In this document: in pieces, positions 28,356 through 37,817 of the stretch
Layout of the letters: every line of letters starts with the position of its first letter
Position numbering within the stretch: the first letter of the stretch is position 1
Made by a program: the position numbers and the translations under genes
The notes under the pieces: generated by a model
What the model was told of the DNA's origin: nothing
The model's input: the letters and a program-made list of their open reading frames with translations, nothing else
The model's database searches: none
Assembly: GCF_014203795.1 (NCBI RefSeq)
Contig: NZ_JACHJU010000002.1
Span: 930,001 to 994,000, forward strand
DNA length: 64,000 nucleotides
DNA from: Streptosporangium album
GTDB taxonomy: Bacteria; Actinomycetota; Actinomycetes; Streptosporangiales; Streptosporangiaceae
Direction of reading: 5' to 3'

Positions 28356-30193
28356 GGCCGGAAGGTCTCCGTGAACGTGTCGAAGAACACCCGTTGCGAC
28401 CTGCTGTCGTCCGGACCCTCCCAGTAGATCGCATACGGACGCCCTGCGGACGTGCGGAAGCCCCGGTCCAGGACGCGCACCCTGACCTTGTCCTTCAGGT
28501 AGGTGAACTCCCAGTCGGCGGCCGGGAGGCCGCGGTATCTCAGCGGGGTGATGCCGATCCGCTCGTAGCCCGGCCAGATCTTCTTGGCCAGCCCGCCCCG
28601 CTCCACCTTCTCCCAGTGTCTGACCGGGTCCGTCTCGGGATCCTCGGTCGACTCGATCCACAGGAAGCCGTTCCTCCCGGGAGGCCGGAACTCGACCCTG
28701 TCGCGGTCGGAGAACCGCTTGACGGCCCAGCCCCGGGGCACCGCGACGGTGAAGCCCATCGGGTCCCGGTGGAGCTGCCAGCCTCTGGGGATCGCCGGGG
28801 AGGAGGTGGCGGTCGCCCGGGGAGTCTTGGAGGGGGCGGTGGGGACGGTCGTCTCGCCGGGGACCGCCACGGTGGCCGCCGGTGAGGCGGCCGCCGGGTC
28901 GCCCTGGTCGCGGAGGACCAGCCAGGCGCCGACCCCGACCGCGACCGCGAGCAGGGGCGCCCCGGTCGCGAGCGCCACCCGCCCCGCCCCCGGCCGCCGC
29001 ACCCGGGGGGCGGACCGGCCGGCGTCGGTGGGCCGGCCGCGGTCCGGCCACTGCTCCGGCCGCGCCGGACCGGAGGAGGGCTGTCCGATGTGGGTGGGGC
29101 CGCCCAGGTGGGGCGGCCGCACCGGGTCCGGGTAGGGCTGCCCGGTGTGGGTGGGGCCGCCCAGGTGGGGCGGCCCCACCGGCTCGACGGTAGGGGGCTG
29201 CTGCCCGGCGTGCCCCGCATGCCACAGCCCCGCCTGGGGGGAGTGCTGCCCGGTGCGCGGCCACCGGGCGTCGTACGGGGAGCCGCCGGGACGTGCGGCG
29301 TCCTCCGGGGAAGAGGACTGGAAGTGGCGGGCCGCCGGGGCGGGCGGCGACCCCGCGCCGGCGAGGTTCCGGTGCCCGGGGGAGCCGCCCGCGGCCGCGC
29401 GGCCGAGCAGAGCCGTGGCGTGTTCGGCGGTCATCCGGGTGGCGGGGTCCTTGGCCATCAGGCCGAGGACCGCGTCGGCCAGGGGGCCGGTGTGCGTCAG
29501 GGGAGCGGGCTCGCCGTGAAGGACGGCCATCATGGTCGCCGCGGCCGTGGCCCGCTCGAACGGGGGACGGCCCTCCAGGGCCGCGTACAGCGTCGCCCCG
29601 AGGGACCACAGGTCGGACTCGGGGGTGGCGGCCAGCCCGTGGAGCCGTTCCGGAGGGAGGAAGGCCGGGGTGCCGACCATCCCGCCCGTCCGGGTGATCC
29701 CGGTCTCCTGTGCCATCGAGGCGATGCCGAAGTCGGTCAGCACGACCCGGCCGTCATGGGCCAGCAGCACGTTCTCCGGTTTGACGTCCCGGTGCAGCAC
29801 CCCGGCGGCGTGCGCTGCCAGCAGGGCGCCCAGCACCTGCAGCCCGACCGAGGCGACCCGCTCGGGCGCCAGCGGCCCGTTCTCGCGGACGACCTGTCCC
29901 AGCGAGCGCGACCGGACCATCTGCATGACGATCCAGGGGCGCCCCTCCTCCTCGACCACGTCGTGCACGATGATCACGGATGGGTGGTCGAGCCGTCCGG
30001 CGGTCCTGGCCTCCCGGATCGTCCGCCGGTTCAGGTCGGCGCGCTCGGCCTCGTCGACCCCGCGATAACGGACCTCCTTGACCGCCACCACCCGGTCGAG
30101 GAGCTCGTCGTGGGCCCGCCAGACGACGCCCATCCCACCCTCGCCGATGGGTTCGAGCAGGCGGTAACGGCCCGCCACCTTCCGTTCGGTCAT
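28352..30193 (-). CDS. Membrane Ser/Thr protein kinase 2 with extracytoplasmic sensor-like domain
   Basis: A 613-residue receptor kinase. The Hanks domain has GEGGMG, K39, HRDVKPEN and DFGIA. A Pro/Gly/His-rich juxtamembrane linker follows, containing a 19-residue repeat, then one transmembrane helix at about 400-420 and a folded outer domain of about 145 residues starting at GWQLHRDPMGF. That outer domain is clearly related to the one in kinase 3. GGGAGGGGCGGAAGA precedes the ATG. Its stop overlaps the AraC-type gene, and 48 bases separate it from kinase 3 upstream. Confidence 0.92.
   Translation of the reverse strand: MTERKVAGRYRLLEPIGEGGMGVVWRAHDELLDRVVAVKEVRYRGVDEAERADLNRRTIREARTAGRLDHPSVIIVHDVVEEEGRPWIVMQMVRSRSLGQVVRENGPLAPERVASVGLQVLGALLAAHAAGVLHRDVKPENVLLAHDGRVVLTDFGIASMAQETGITRTGGMVGTPAFLPPERLHGLAATPESDLWSLGATLYAALEGRPPFERATAAATMMAVLHGEPAPLTHTGPLADAVLGLMAKDPATRMTAEHATALLGRAAAGGSPGHRNLAGAGSPPAPAARHFQSSSPEDAARPGGSPYDARWPRTGQHSPQAGLWHAGHAGQQPPTVEPVGPPHLGGPTHTGQPYPDPVRPPHLGGPTHIGQPSSGPARPEQWPDRGRPTDAGRSAPRVRRPGAGRVALATGAPLLAVAVGVGAWLVLRDQGDPAAASPAATVAVPGETTVPTAPSKTPRATATSSPAIPRGWQLHRDPMGFTVAVPRGWAVKRFSDRDRVEFRPPGRNGFLWIESTEDPETDPVRHWEKVERGGLAKKIWPGYERIGITPLRYRGLPAADWEFTYLKDKVRVRVLDRGFRTSAGRPYAIYWEGPDDSRSQRVFFDTFTETFRP
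29078..29182 (-). repeat. 57-base tandem repeat inside kinase 2
   Basis: Two nearly identical copies of a 57-base unit lie in the linker coding region, encoding a 19-residue Pro/Gly/His-rich unit (RPPHLGGPTHTGQPYPDPV). The period keeps the frame, so copy number could vary without breaking the kinase. Confidence 0.7.
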
Positions 30194-30241
30194 TCTTCCG
30201 CCCCTCCCAAACGCACGAATCGTAGCCGGTCGGGGCGGACC

Positions 30242-32239
30242 TCACTTTTTCGAGGAGAAGGTCTGGGTGAATCCCTCGAAGAGCGGGAGGTTCTTCTTCC
30301 AGTCCTTGTCCAGGGTGTGCCAGTAGATCGCGTAACCTCGGCCGCCCTTGGTGACGAACCCCCGGTTGATCACCCGGGCCTTGCCCGCACGCATGTTCCA
30401 GGTGAACACCCAGTCGGCGGCCTTCTCCATGTAGTCGACCTTCTCGATCCGGACCCGCTTGTAGCCGGGGAAGTTGCCCCGGCTGTAGGGCTCCTGATTC
30501 TCCCAGTCCTTCTTCGGGTCGGGGCCGGCCTTGTCGACGTATTCGACCATCATGTAGCTCACCGGGTCGTTCGGCCCGCGGAACCGCACCTGCGTCCCCT
30601 GCCGCCTCTCCACGTACCACCCCTTGGGCAGGCCGATCGAGAAGTCGTTGCTGTCCTTGTGCATGTGCCAGCCCTCAGGGAGCTTCGACTTCTCCTCCGT
30701 CTTGGTGGGACTGGGACTGGGACTGGGAGTGGAGTCGGTGGTCGGCGAGGTGGACGCGGAGGGCGCCGCACTCGGTTCCGTCCGTGCGGGCTCGGCCGAT
30801 CCGGCCTGCTTGCTCGGGCGCAGCGCCGACTGGGGGTCCGCCTCGCGGCTGCGCATCCCGAGCCAGCCCGCTATCGCCCCGACGACCAGGACCGCGGGAA
30901 CGAGCACCAGCAGGCCGCGTTTCACCGGGGACCGGGACCCCCGGGACGCGGAGGTGACCGTCGGCGAGGTGGAGTGGTGTTCCGCCACCGGCGCGGCAGC
31001 CCGGTCACCGGGATCGGAGTCCCGTGCAGCCGGAACGGGGGCGGGCTCGCGCCGGGGCGGTGCGAGCGGCTCGGCCCTGGGGAGGGGGACGGGATCTCTC
31101 CGGACCGGGGGGAAGGGGGCGCGTCCGGCCTTGGGCGCCTCTCCAGCCGCCTTGGGGGCCTCCGCGGGCGGGGGAGAGGGCTTCTGCCGTACGGCGGCGG
31201 GCTTCTGCGGCTCCGGCCGTTGTGCCGGTGCGACGGGAGCCGGACTCTTGCCGGGCGGCGTCACGGCCGGCTCCAGTTTCGCCCCGGTCGCGGGGAAGCC
31301 CGCCGCCCCGTACTGGATGCCGGGGTCGGTCTCGTCGGTCGGCGAGGCGCCCACGGCCGGCATCACGGCCGTCTTGGCGGGCGTGGCCGGTCTGGCGGGA
31401 CGCTGCCTGCCGCCCTCGGCCACCTCGCGCAGCAGCCGCGCGGCCTCGTCGTAGGACATCCGCAGGTCCGGGTCCTTGCGCAGCAGGCCGTCGAGCACCG
31501 CGGTCAGCAGGCGGCCCGCGTGGACCGGGGGCTCGGGCTCGTCGTTCAGTACGGCGTGCATGGTCGGCAGCGCCCCACCCCGGTCATGGGGCGGCTTGCC
31601 CTCCACGGCCGCGTACAGCGTCGCTCCGAGGGACCACAGGTCCGACTCGCGCTGCGCGCTGCCGCCCTTGATCCGCTCCGGCGGGATGAACGCGGGCGTG
31701 CCCGCGATGCCGGTCATGGTCAGCGCGGTCTCGGTCTCCAGCGTCGCGATGCCGAAGTCGGTCAGCACGACCCGGCCGTCATCGGCCAGCAGCACGTTCT
31801 CCGGCTTGACGTCCCGGTGCAGCACGCCCTGCGCGTGCGCGGCGCGCAGGGCGTCGAGCACCCGGAGCCCGATCTCCGCCACCCGCTCCGGCGACAGCGG
31901 CCCGTCCTGCCGGATGACCTTGCCGAGCGACCGGGACTCCACCAGCTGCATGACGATCCAGGGGCGCCCGTCCTCCTCGACCACGTCGTGGACGACGACC
32001 ACGTTCGGGTGCGTCAGCCGCCCGGCGGCACGCGCTTCGCGCTTGGTGCGCCGGTTGAAGTCCTCCTGGTTGTCCTCGCCGAGCATGTCGGCATAGCGGA
32101 CCTCCTTGACCGCGACCTCACGGTCGAGGAGCTCATCGTGGGCCCGCCAGACGATGCCCATGCCACCCCGGCCGATGGGCTCGCGCAGGTGGTAGCGGGC
32201 GGCAATGCGTCGTCCCTCAGAAGACTGTGCTTCGGCCAT
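30242..32239 (-). CDS. Membrane Ser/Thr protein kinase 3 with extracytoplasmic sensor-like domain
   Basis: A 665-residue receptor kinase, paralogous to kinase 2. The Hanks domain has GRGGMG, K45, HRDVKPEN and DFGIA. A long Pro/Ala-rich linker precedes one transmembrane helix at about 450-470. A Ser/Thr/Pro-rich stalk and a C-terminal domain of about 145 residues (GWHMHKDSNDF to GFTQTF) follow. ATG at 32239 is used; GTG at 32248 is an alternative. The ligand is unknown. Confidence 0.91.
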   Translation of the reverse strand: MAEAQSSEGRRIAARYHLREPIGRGGMGIVWRAHDELLDREVAVKEVRYADMLGEDNQEDFNRRTKREARAAGRLTHPNVVVVHDVVEEDGRPWIVMQLVESRSLGKVIRQDGPLSPERVAEIGLRVLDALRAAHAQGVLHRDVKPENVLLADDGRVVLTDFGIATLETETALTMTGIAGTPAFIPPERIKGGSAQRESDLWSLGATLYAAVEGKPPHDRGGALPTMHAVLNDEPEPPVHAGRLLTAVLDGLLRKDPDLRMSYDEAARLLREVAEGGRQRPARPATPAKTAVMPAVGASPTDETDPGIQYGAAGFPATGAKLEPAVTPPGKSPAPVAPAQRPEPQKPAAVRQKPSPPPAEAPKAAGEAPKAGRAPFPPVRRDPVPLPRAEPLAPPRREPAPVPAARDSDPGDRAAAPVAEHHSTSPTVTSASRGSRSPVKRGLLVLVPAVLVVGAIAGWLGMRSREADPQSALRPSKQAGSAEPARTEPSAAPSASTSPTTDSTPSPSPSPTKTEEKSKLPEGWHMHKDSNDFSIGLPKGWYVERRQGTQVRFRGPNDPVSYMMVEYVDKAGPDPKKDWENQEPYSRGNFPGYKRVRIEKVDYMEKAADWVFTWNMRAGKARVINRGFVTKGGRGYAIYWHTLDKDWKKNLPLFEGFTQTFSSKK

Positions 32240-32385
32240 CAACCGCACCTACCCCTTTCTAAACCCCCGAATACTCTCATAGGCCGAGAACGACGATCGA
32301 CTGTCGCGGGAACCGGGTGTCCACAATTCGAGACGGATTGTCCAATGGGTGGCGCCTGCTCCGGAGATGGCATATCGTCGATCCC

Positions 32386-32445
32386 ATGACTTGCTATTTC
32401 GTGTTTATCGAGCCGGTTCCGGGAGGGCCGGTCGTGACAGCGTGA
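32386..32445 (+). CDS. Leader peptide of a probable Phe/Tyr attenuator
   Basis: A 19-codon open frame, MTCYFVFIEPVPGGPVVTA, ending 27 bases before an intrinsic terminator and 111 bases before an aromatic-pathway gene. Codons 4, 5 and 7 are TAT, TTC and TTT, so ribosome stalling would report Tyr or Phe supply. A TATCGT box at 32373-32378 lies seven bases before the ATG and there is no nearby ribosome site, so the peptide may be read from a leaderless transcript. CCGGTTCCGG (32413-32422) can pair with CCGGAGCCGG (32458-32467) with one wobble, like the pause hairpin of classical attenuators. I could not find a clean antiterminator. Confidence 0.62.
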   Translation: MTCYFVFIEPVPGGPVVTA

Positions 32446-32471
32446 TGTAGCGACCATCCGGAGCCGGCACC

Positions 32472-32499
32472 AGGCAGAGACCACGTCTCTGCCTTTTTT
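32472..32499 (+). terminator. Intrinsic terminator (attenuator) before the chorismate-mutase gene
   Basis: AGGCAGAGAC and GTCTCTGCCT form a perfect 10-bp stem with a CAC loop, followed by TTTTTTGTTTCTT. This is by far the clearest U-tailed terminator in a window where other terminators lack T runs. It stands between the leader peptide and the gene it would control, with no other gene upstream on this strand to terminate. Confidence 0.85.
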
Positions 32500-32556
32500 G
32501 TTTCTTACGATTCGCCGGCTCGCGGGATGTGTGCCGGCTGAGCACGAGGAGCCGAG

Positions 32557-33489
32557 ATGTCGTTGTCGACCGCAGAGCTGGAGCGCGGGGCCGTGAATCT
32601 GGGGACGCTCGCGGTGGGAGCCGGACCGGCCGTGGTGATCGGCGGGCCGGGCGCGGACGCCCGCTGGGTCAGCCTGCGTGACCATCACGGACGGGTGGGT
32701 GCCGCGGGGGCCGTGGCGGCGGTCCGCGCCGGCTGGCCGGGGCCGGTCCTGGTGGAGCCGTTCTCCGCGGGTGACCTGGCGGAGATCGCGGAGCACGCCG
32801 ACGGCGTGGTGGTCGGCGCGGCCTGGATGCAGGACTTCCAGCTGGTCCGCGCGGTCGCCAGGCTGGGCCTGCCCGTGCTCGTCCAACGCGGTCCGGCGGC
32901 GACCCTGGAGGAGTGGCTGGCCATCGCCGACTACTGCGTGGCCGAGGGCAACGACCGGATCCTGCTCTGCGAGAGCGGCAGCCGTACGCACCTGGCCGGG
33001 GTGACCCTGGACCTGGCCCTGATGCGGGCCGCCCGGTCCCGGTCGGGCCGCCCCGTCCTGGTCGACCTCGGAGAGGATCCCACACTGGCCGGCGCCGCGA
33101 TCGCCGCCGGCGCCGACGGCCTTCTTCTGGCCCCGGACGCGACCGAGCAGACCGCCCTCGCCGCCCAGGAGGCCGCGAAGGTCGTCGGGGCGCTCACCCG
33201 CCCCGAGGCGCCCGGCTCCGTCCTCGCCGCCCGCGGTGCCATCGACCGTGTCGACGCCGCCCTCGCCGTCCTCCTGGAGCGACGAGCCGAGCTCGCCGGC
33301 ACCGTCCAGCGTCTCAAGCCCGTCGGCGGCTTCGCCGGCCGTGACATGGACCGCGAACGCCGTCTGGTCGCCGAGATGGCCCGCCGCGCCCCCGCGCTCG
33401 GGGAGGCACGGCTCGCCCCCATCATGAACGCCGTCATCGAGGCGGGGCTCCACCTGGCCGAGGAGCGGCGGGCGAGCGGTCAGGCCTGA
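32557..33489 (+). CDS. Degenerate DAHP-synthase-like domain fused to AroQ chorismate mutase
   Basis: A 310-residue two-domain protein. Residues about 1-215 follow the DAHP synthase (AroF/KdsA-type) barrel: DGVVVGAAWMQDF, LPVLVQRGPAAT, EEWLAIADYCVAEGN, RILLCESGSRT and AAGADGLLL. The active-site signatures are missing or altered: no PCS motif, no KPRxS segment, LLKRG reads LVQRG, and the metal-binding His region reads VDLGED. Residues about 225-305 are a normal-looking AroQ chorismate mutase (AIDRVDAALAVLLERR with downstream RE). It therefore probably makes prephenate, while the barrel may only bind or regulate. The upstream Phe/Tyr leader fits this branch. The ATG has GAGGAGCC upstream. Confidence 0.75.
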   Translation: MSLSTAELERGAVNLGTLAVGAGPAVVIGGPGADARWVSLRDHHGRVGAAGAVAAVRAGWPGPVLVEPFSAGDLAEIAEHADGVVVGAAWMQDFQLVRAVARLGLPVLVQRGPAATLEEWLAIADYCVAEGNDRILLCESGSRTHLAGVTLDLALMRAARSRSGRPVLVDLGEDPTLAGAAIAAGADGLLLAPDATEQTALAAQEAAKVVGALTRPEAPGSVLAARGAIDRVDAALAVLLERRAELAGTVQRLKPVGGFAGRDMDRERRLVAEMARRAPALGEARLAPIMNAVIEAGLHLAEERRASGQA

Positions 33490-33567
33490 CCTCCCGTCCA
33501 TGACGGTCCGGAGGCCGTGACGGCGTCCCGGACCTGTCGGCCGTGCCCCGGACCACGCCCGGCGCGT

Positions 33568-34944
33568 TCACTCAACAGGCACCTCGGCGCGGTGCCGGGA
33601 GCCGACGATCCGCCAGCCGGCGGCGATGGTGACCACCAGAAGGGGGATGCAGAAGAAGGCGATGCGCTGGTCGGCGTCGGCGAACGGCATGAGCAGCACC
33701 ACCAGGGCGAGGAAACCCAGGGTCAGCCAGCCGGTGTACGGCGAGCCCGGCATCCGGAAGGGAGGGCGTTCGAGCAGGCCCTGCATGGCGGCGCGGCGCA
33801 ACCGGATCTGACAGAGGACCAGGGTGCCCCACGTGGTGACCACGCCGAGGGAGGCGATGGCGGTGGCGATGTTGAAGGCGCGCTCCGGGACGAAGTAGTA
33901 GAGGACGACCCCGGCGACGAACACGGTCGCGGTGATGAGGATGCCGCCGTAGGGGACGTGGCGGGAGCTGAGCAGCCCGGCGAAGGCGGGGGCCTCGCCC
34001 TTGCGGGCCATGGCGCGCAGGATCCTGCCGGTGGAGTAGAGGCCGGAGTTGCACGACGACAGGGCCGCGGTGATGACGACCAGATTCATGGCGTCGGCGG
34101 CCCAGGGGGCGCCGAGCGCGGCGAAGACCGTCACGAACGGCGACTGGTCGGGGCCGTAGGAGGTCCACGGCAGGACCATGCCCAGCAGCAGGACCGAGCC
34201 GATGTAGAAGATCGCGATCCGCCAGATCACACCGTTGATCGCCCTGGGGATGACCTGCCGGGGGTTCTTCGTCTCGCCGGCCGCGATGCCGATCACCTCG
34301 ATCGAGGCATAGGCGAAGATCACCGACTGGAGGCTCATCAGCACCACGGGGAACCCGTGGGGGAAGAAACCGCCGTGGGCGGTGAGGTTCGCGATCCCCG
34401 CGCTGTTCCCGCCCAGGTCCAGCCCGAAGATCACCAGCACCAGCCCGATCACCAGGAACGCGCAGATGGCCACCACCTTGAGCAGCGCGAACCAGAACTC
34501 CAGCTCGCCGAAGAGCCGCACCGACAGCAGGTTGACGGTCAGCACGAACGCCAGCGCGATGAGCGCGGTGAGCCACCGGGGGAACTGCGGCGCCCACATG
34601 CTCACGTAGATGGAGATCGCGGTCAGCTCGGCGATGCCGGTGAACGCCCAGTTGATCCAGTACATCCAGCCGCTGGCGAAGGCCGCCCACGGCCCGACGA
34701 AGTCGGCGGCGTAGTCGACGAACGACCCCGAGGTCGGCTTGTAGAGCACCAGTTCGCCGAGAGCCCGCATCACGAAGAACGCCGCGAGCCCGGCGGCCGC
34801 GTACGACAGCACCAGGGCTGGACCGGCCGCGTGGAGTCGCCCTCCGGCCCCGAGGAACAGCCCGACGCCGATCGCGCCCCCGATCGCGATCATCTGCACC
34901 TGGCGGTTGCCGAGCGCGTGGCTGTAGCCCTCGTCGGTCTTCAC
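33568..34944 (-). CDS. Amino acid permease of the AAT/APC family
   Basis: A 458-residue transporter with about 12 membrane helices. The opening IGGAIGVGLFLGAG and the motif GEIxNPRxVIPRAI-like GETKNPRQVIPRAI are typical of the amino acid transporter family that includes the asparagine, GABA and aromatic amino acid permeases. The substrate cannot be fixed. GTG at 34944 is chosen because GGAGGG lies six bases upstream; a longer frame to 35067 lacks family similarity. It is convergent with the chorismate mutase gene. Confidence 0.9.
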   Translation of the reverse strand: MKTDEGYSHALGNRQVQMIAIGGAIGVGLFLGAGGRLHAAGPALVLSYAAAGLAAFFVMRALGELVLYKPTSGSFVDYAADFVGPWAAFASGWMYWINWAFTGIAELTAISIYVSMWAPQFPRWLTALIALAFVLTVNLLSVRLFGELEFWFALLKVVAICAFLVIGLVLVIFGLDLGGNSAGIANLTAHGGFFPHGFPVVLMSLQSVIFAYASIEVIGIAAGETKNPRQVIPRAINGVIWRIAIFYIGSVLLLGMVLPWTSYGPDQSPFVTVFAALGAPWAADAMNLVVITAALSSCNSGLYSTGRILRAMARKGEAPAFAGLLSSRHVPYGGILITATVFVAGVVLYYFVPERAFNIATAIASLGVVTTWGTLVLCQIRLRRAAMQGLLERPPFRMPGSPYTGWLTLGFLALVVLLMPFADADQRIAFFCIPLLVVTIAAGWRIVGSRHRAEVPVE

Positions 34945-35093
34945 GACGTCCCTCCGTTTGCCCAGCTCAGAAAGAGCATTACTCAAAGTAGCCGATCGTT
35001 GCTCAGAGTGTGCGGGGGTGGGGTCCCCGAAGGGCGGCAAACGCGCGTAGGCTTCCCACGCCGACACGCGCCTAGGGGGAGGAACGAGGCCGC

Positions 35094-37817
35094 ATGTCCG
35101 ACTCGTTTGTGCATCTTCACGTTCACACCGAGTACTCCATGCTCGACGGAGCCGCCCGGCTGAAGCAGATGTTCAAACAGGTCGGTGACCTGGGCATGCC
35201 CGCCATCGCGATCACCGACCACGGCAACATGCACGGCGCCTACGACTTCTACAAGCAGGCCACCGGGGCCGGGATCAAACCGGTCATCGGCATCGAGGCC
35301 TACGTCGCCCCGGCCTCCCGGCACCAGAAGAAGCCGGTCCTGTGGGGTGAGCCGCACCAGAAGCGCGACGACGTGTCCGCCGGCGGCTACTACACCCACA
35401 TGACGATCTGGGCGAAGAACGCCACGGGCCTGACCAACCTGATGAAGCTCTCCTCGCGCGCCTACACCGAGGGCTTCGTCCGCAAGTGGGCCCGGATGGA
35501 CGCCGAGATCCTCGCCGAGCACGCCGAGGGGCTGATGGCCACCACCGGCTGCCCGTCGGGCGAGGTCCAGACCCGCCTGCGCCTGGGCAGTACGACGAGG
35601 CGGTCGCGGCGGCGGCGCGGTCCCAGGAGCTCTTCGGCAAGGAGAACTACTACCTGGAGATCATGGACCACGGGCTCGGCATCGAGCGCCGGGTCCGCGA
35701 CGGGCTGACCCGCATCTCCAAGGAGCTGGGCATCCCGCCGCTGGTCACCAATGACTCCCACTACACCTACGGGCCGGACGCGACCTCCCACGACGCGCTC
35801 CTGTGCATCCAGACCGGCAAGCAGCTGTCCGGCCCCGACCGGTTCCGCTTCGACGGCAGCGGCTACTACATCAAGGCCGCCGACGAGATGCGCGCCGTCG
35901 ACTCCTCCGACCTGTGGGCCGAGGGGTGCCGCAACACGCTGCTGGTCGCCGAGAAGGTCGACCCGACAGGGATGTTCGGGTTCAAGAACCTGATGCCCAC
36001 CTTCCCGATCCCCGAGGGGGACACCGAGGAGAGCTGGTTCCGCAAGGAGATCTGGCTGGGCATGGAGCGCCGCTTCCCCGAGGGCGTCGACGAGGAGCAC
36101 CGGGCCCAGATCGAGTTCGAGATGAACGTCATCCTGCAGATGGGGTTCCCCTCATACTTCCTCGTGGTCGCCGGCTTCATCATGTGGGCGAAGAACAACG
36201 GCATCCGGGTGGGACCCGGCCGTGGTTCGGCGGCCGGCTCGCTGGCGGCGTACGCGCTGGGCATCACCGACCTCGACCCGCTGCCGCACGGCCTGATCTT
36301 CGAGCGGTTCCTCAACCCCGACCGCGTCTCCATGCCCGACGTCGACATCGACTTCGACGAGCGCCGGCGTGATCATGTCCTCGGAGGTGCTGACCGACTA
36401 CATCCCGATCATGCGCCGCGACTCCGACGGTGTGATCATCACGCAGTTCGACTACCCGACCTGCGAGACGCTCGGCCTGCTCAAGATGGACTTCCTGGGC
36501 CTGCGCAACCTGACGATCCTCGACGACCGCCTGAAGGCGATCAAGTCCACCACGGGCGAGGACATCGACCTGCTCAAGCTCCCGCTGGACGACCGCAAGA
36601 CCTACGAGCTGCTGGGCCGCGGCGACACGCTCGGCGTGTTCCAGCTGGACGGCGGCGGCATGCGGTCGCTGCTGCGGCTGATGAAGCCCGACAACTTCGA
36701 GGACTGTTCCGCCCTCATCGCGCTCTACCGGCCGGGGCCGATGGGCGCCGACTCCCACACCAACTACGCGCTGCGCAAGACCGGCATGCAGGAGATCACC
36801 CCGATCCACCCCGAGTTCGAGGAGCCGCTCGCCGAGATCCTCGGCACGACCTACGGCCTGATCATCTATCAGGAGCAGGTCATGGCCATCGCGCAGAAGG
36901 TCGCCGGGTTCTCGCTCGGCAAGGCCGCCCTGCTGACCTCCGTCAAGGACGACAAGGACAAGTCGGCCCTCTACCTCAACGAGTGCCGGCGCATGGGCAT
37001 CAAGGTGCTCCCGCCGGACGTCAACGACTCCGACTTCGACTTCACCCCGCGCGGCTCCGACGTCCGGTTCGGCCTGTCGGCCATCCGCAACGTCGGCGGC
37101 AACGTGGTCGACGGGATCATCTCGGCGCGCAAGGAGAAGACCCGCTTCGCCGACTTCAAGGACTTCCTGTGGAGGGTCCCCATGGTGGTCTGCAACAAGC
37201 GGGTCATCGAGTCGCTGATCAAGGCGGGCGCCTTCGACTCGTTCACGCACGAGCGCAAGGGCCTGGTGATGGTCCACGAGCAGGCCGTCGACAGCATCAT
37301 CGGGATCAAGAAGAACGAGGCACAGGGCCAGGACTCCCTGTTCGGCGCCATCGAGGGCGCCGAGGACCAGACCTTCGACGTGCAGATCCCGCCGGGCGAG
37401 TGGGACAAGACCACCCTGCTGGCGTTCGAGCGGGAGATGCTCGGCCTCTACGTCTCCGACCACCCGCTCTTCGGTGTGGAGCACATCCTCGCCTCCGGCG
37501 CCGACTGCTCGATCGCCGCCCTCCAGGGTGAGAACCGGCCCGACGGGCAGGTCGTCACGGTCGGCGGCATCCTGAGCGGCGTCCAGCGCAAGGTCACCAA
37601 GAAGGGCGACACCTGGGTCCTGACCATGCTGGAGGACCTGGAGGGCGCCATCGAGGTGATGATCGCCCACCCCGGCACCACCGAGGTCCATCTGCAGGTG
37701 CACAACGGCCCGAAGACCACCGTTGTCCGCCTCGACGACCGCCTGCGCGTGGCACCCTCTCCGGCGTTGATGGGCGATCTGAAGCAGCTCCTGGGCCCGG
37801 CCTGCCTCGGGGCGTGA
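35094..37817 (+). pseudogene. dnaE: dnaE, DNA polymerase III alpha subunit, disrupted by a frameshift and internal deletions
   Basis: The start, PHP domain ([21 protein letters not shown]) and C-terminus are recognisable, but the gene is broken. (1) Near 35589 one base is missing (GGCAGTAC for GGCCAGTAC), so the frame changes. (2) At about 36365, right after the catalytic [12 protein letters not shown], the sequence jumps to the [11 protein letters not shown] segment; roughly 110 residues are missing and the frame returns to the original. (3) Near 36925, SLGKA joins ALLTSVKDD, losing about 85 residues in frame. (4) Near 37660, GAIEVM joins HPGTTEVHL, losing about 100 residues. Total coding length is about 908 codons against roughly 1180 expected. 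It cannot encode a working polymerase. Its genomic setting resembles that of the housekeeping dnaE in Streptomyces. Confidence 0.9.

Noticed and set aside
29090..32389. A 1099-codon + strand open frame opposite kinases 2 and 3
   Set aside because: It is antisense to two clear kinase genes and its composition (Arg/Gly/His/Val repeats) is typical of mirror frames in high-GC DNA.
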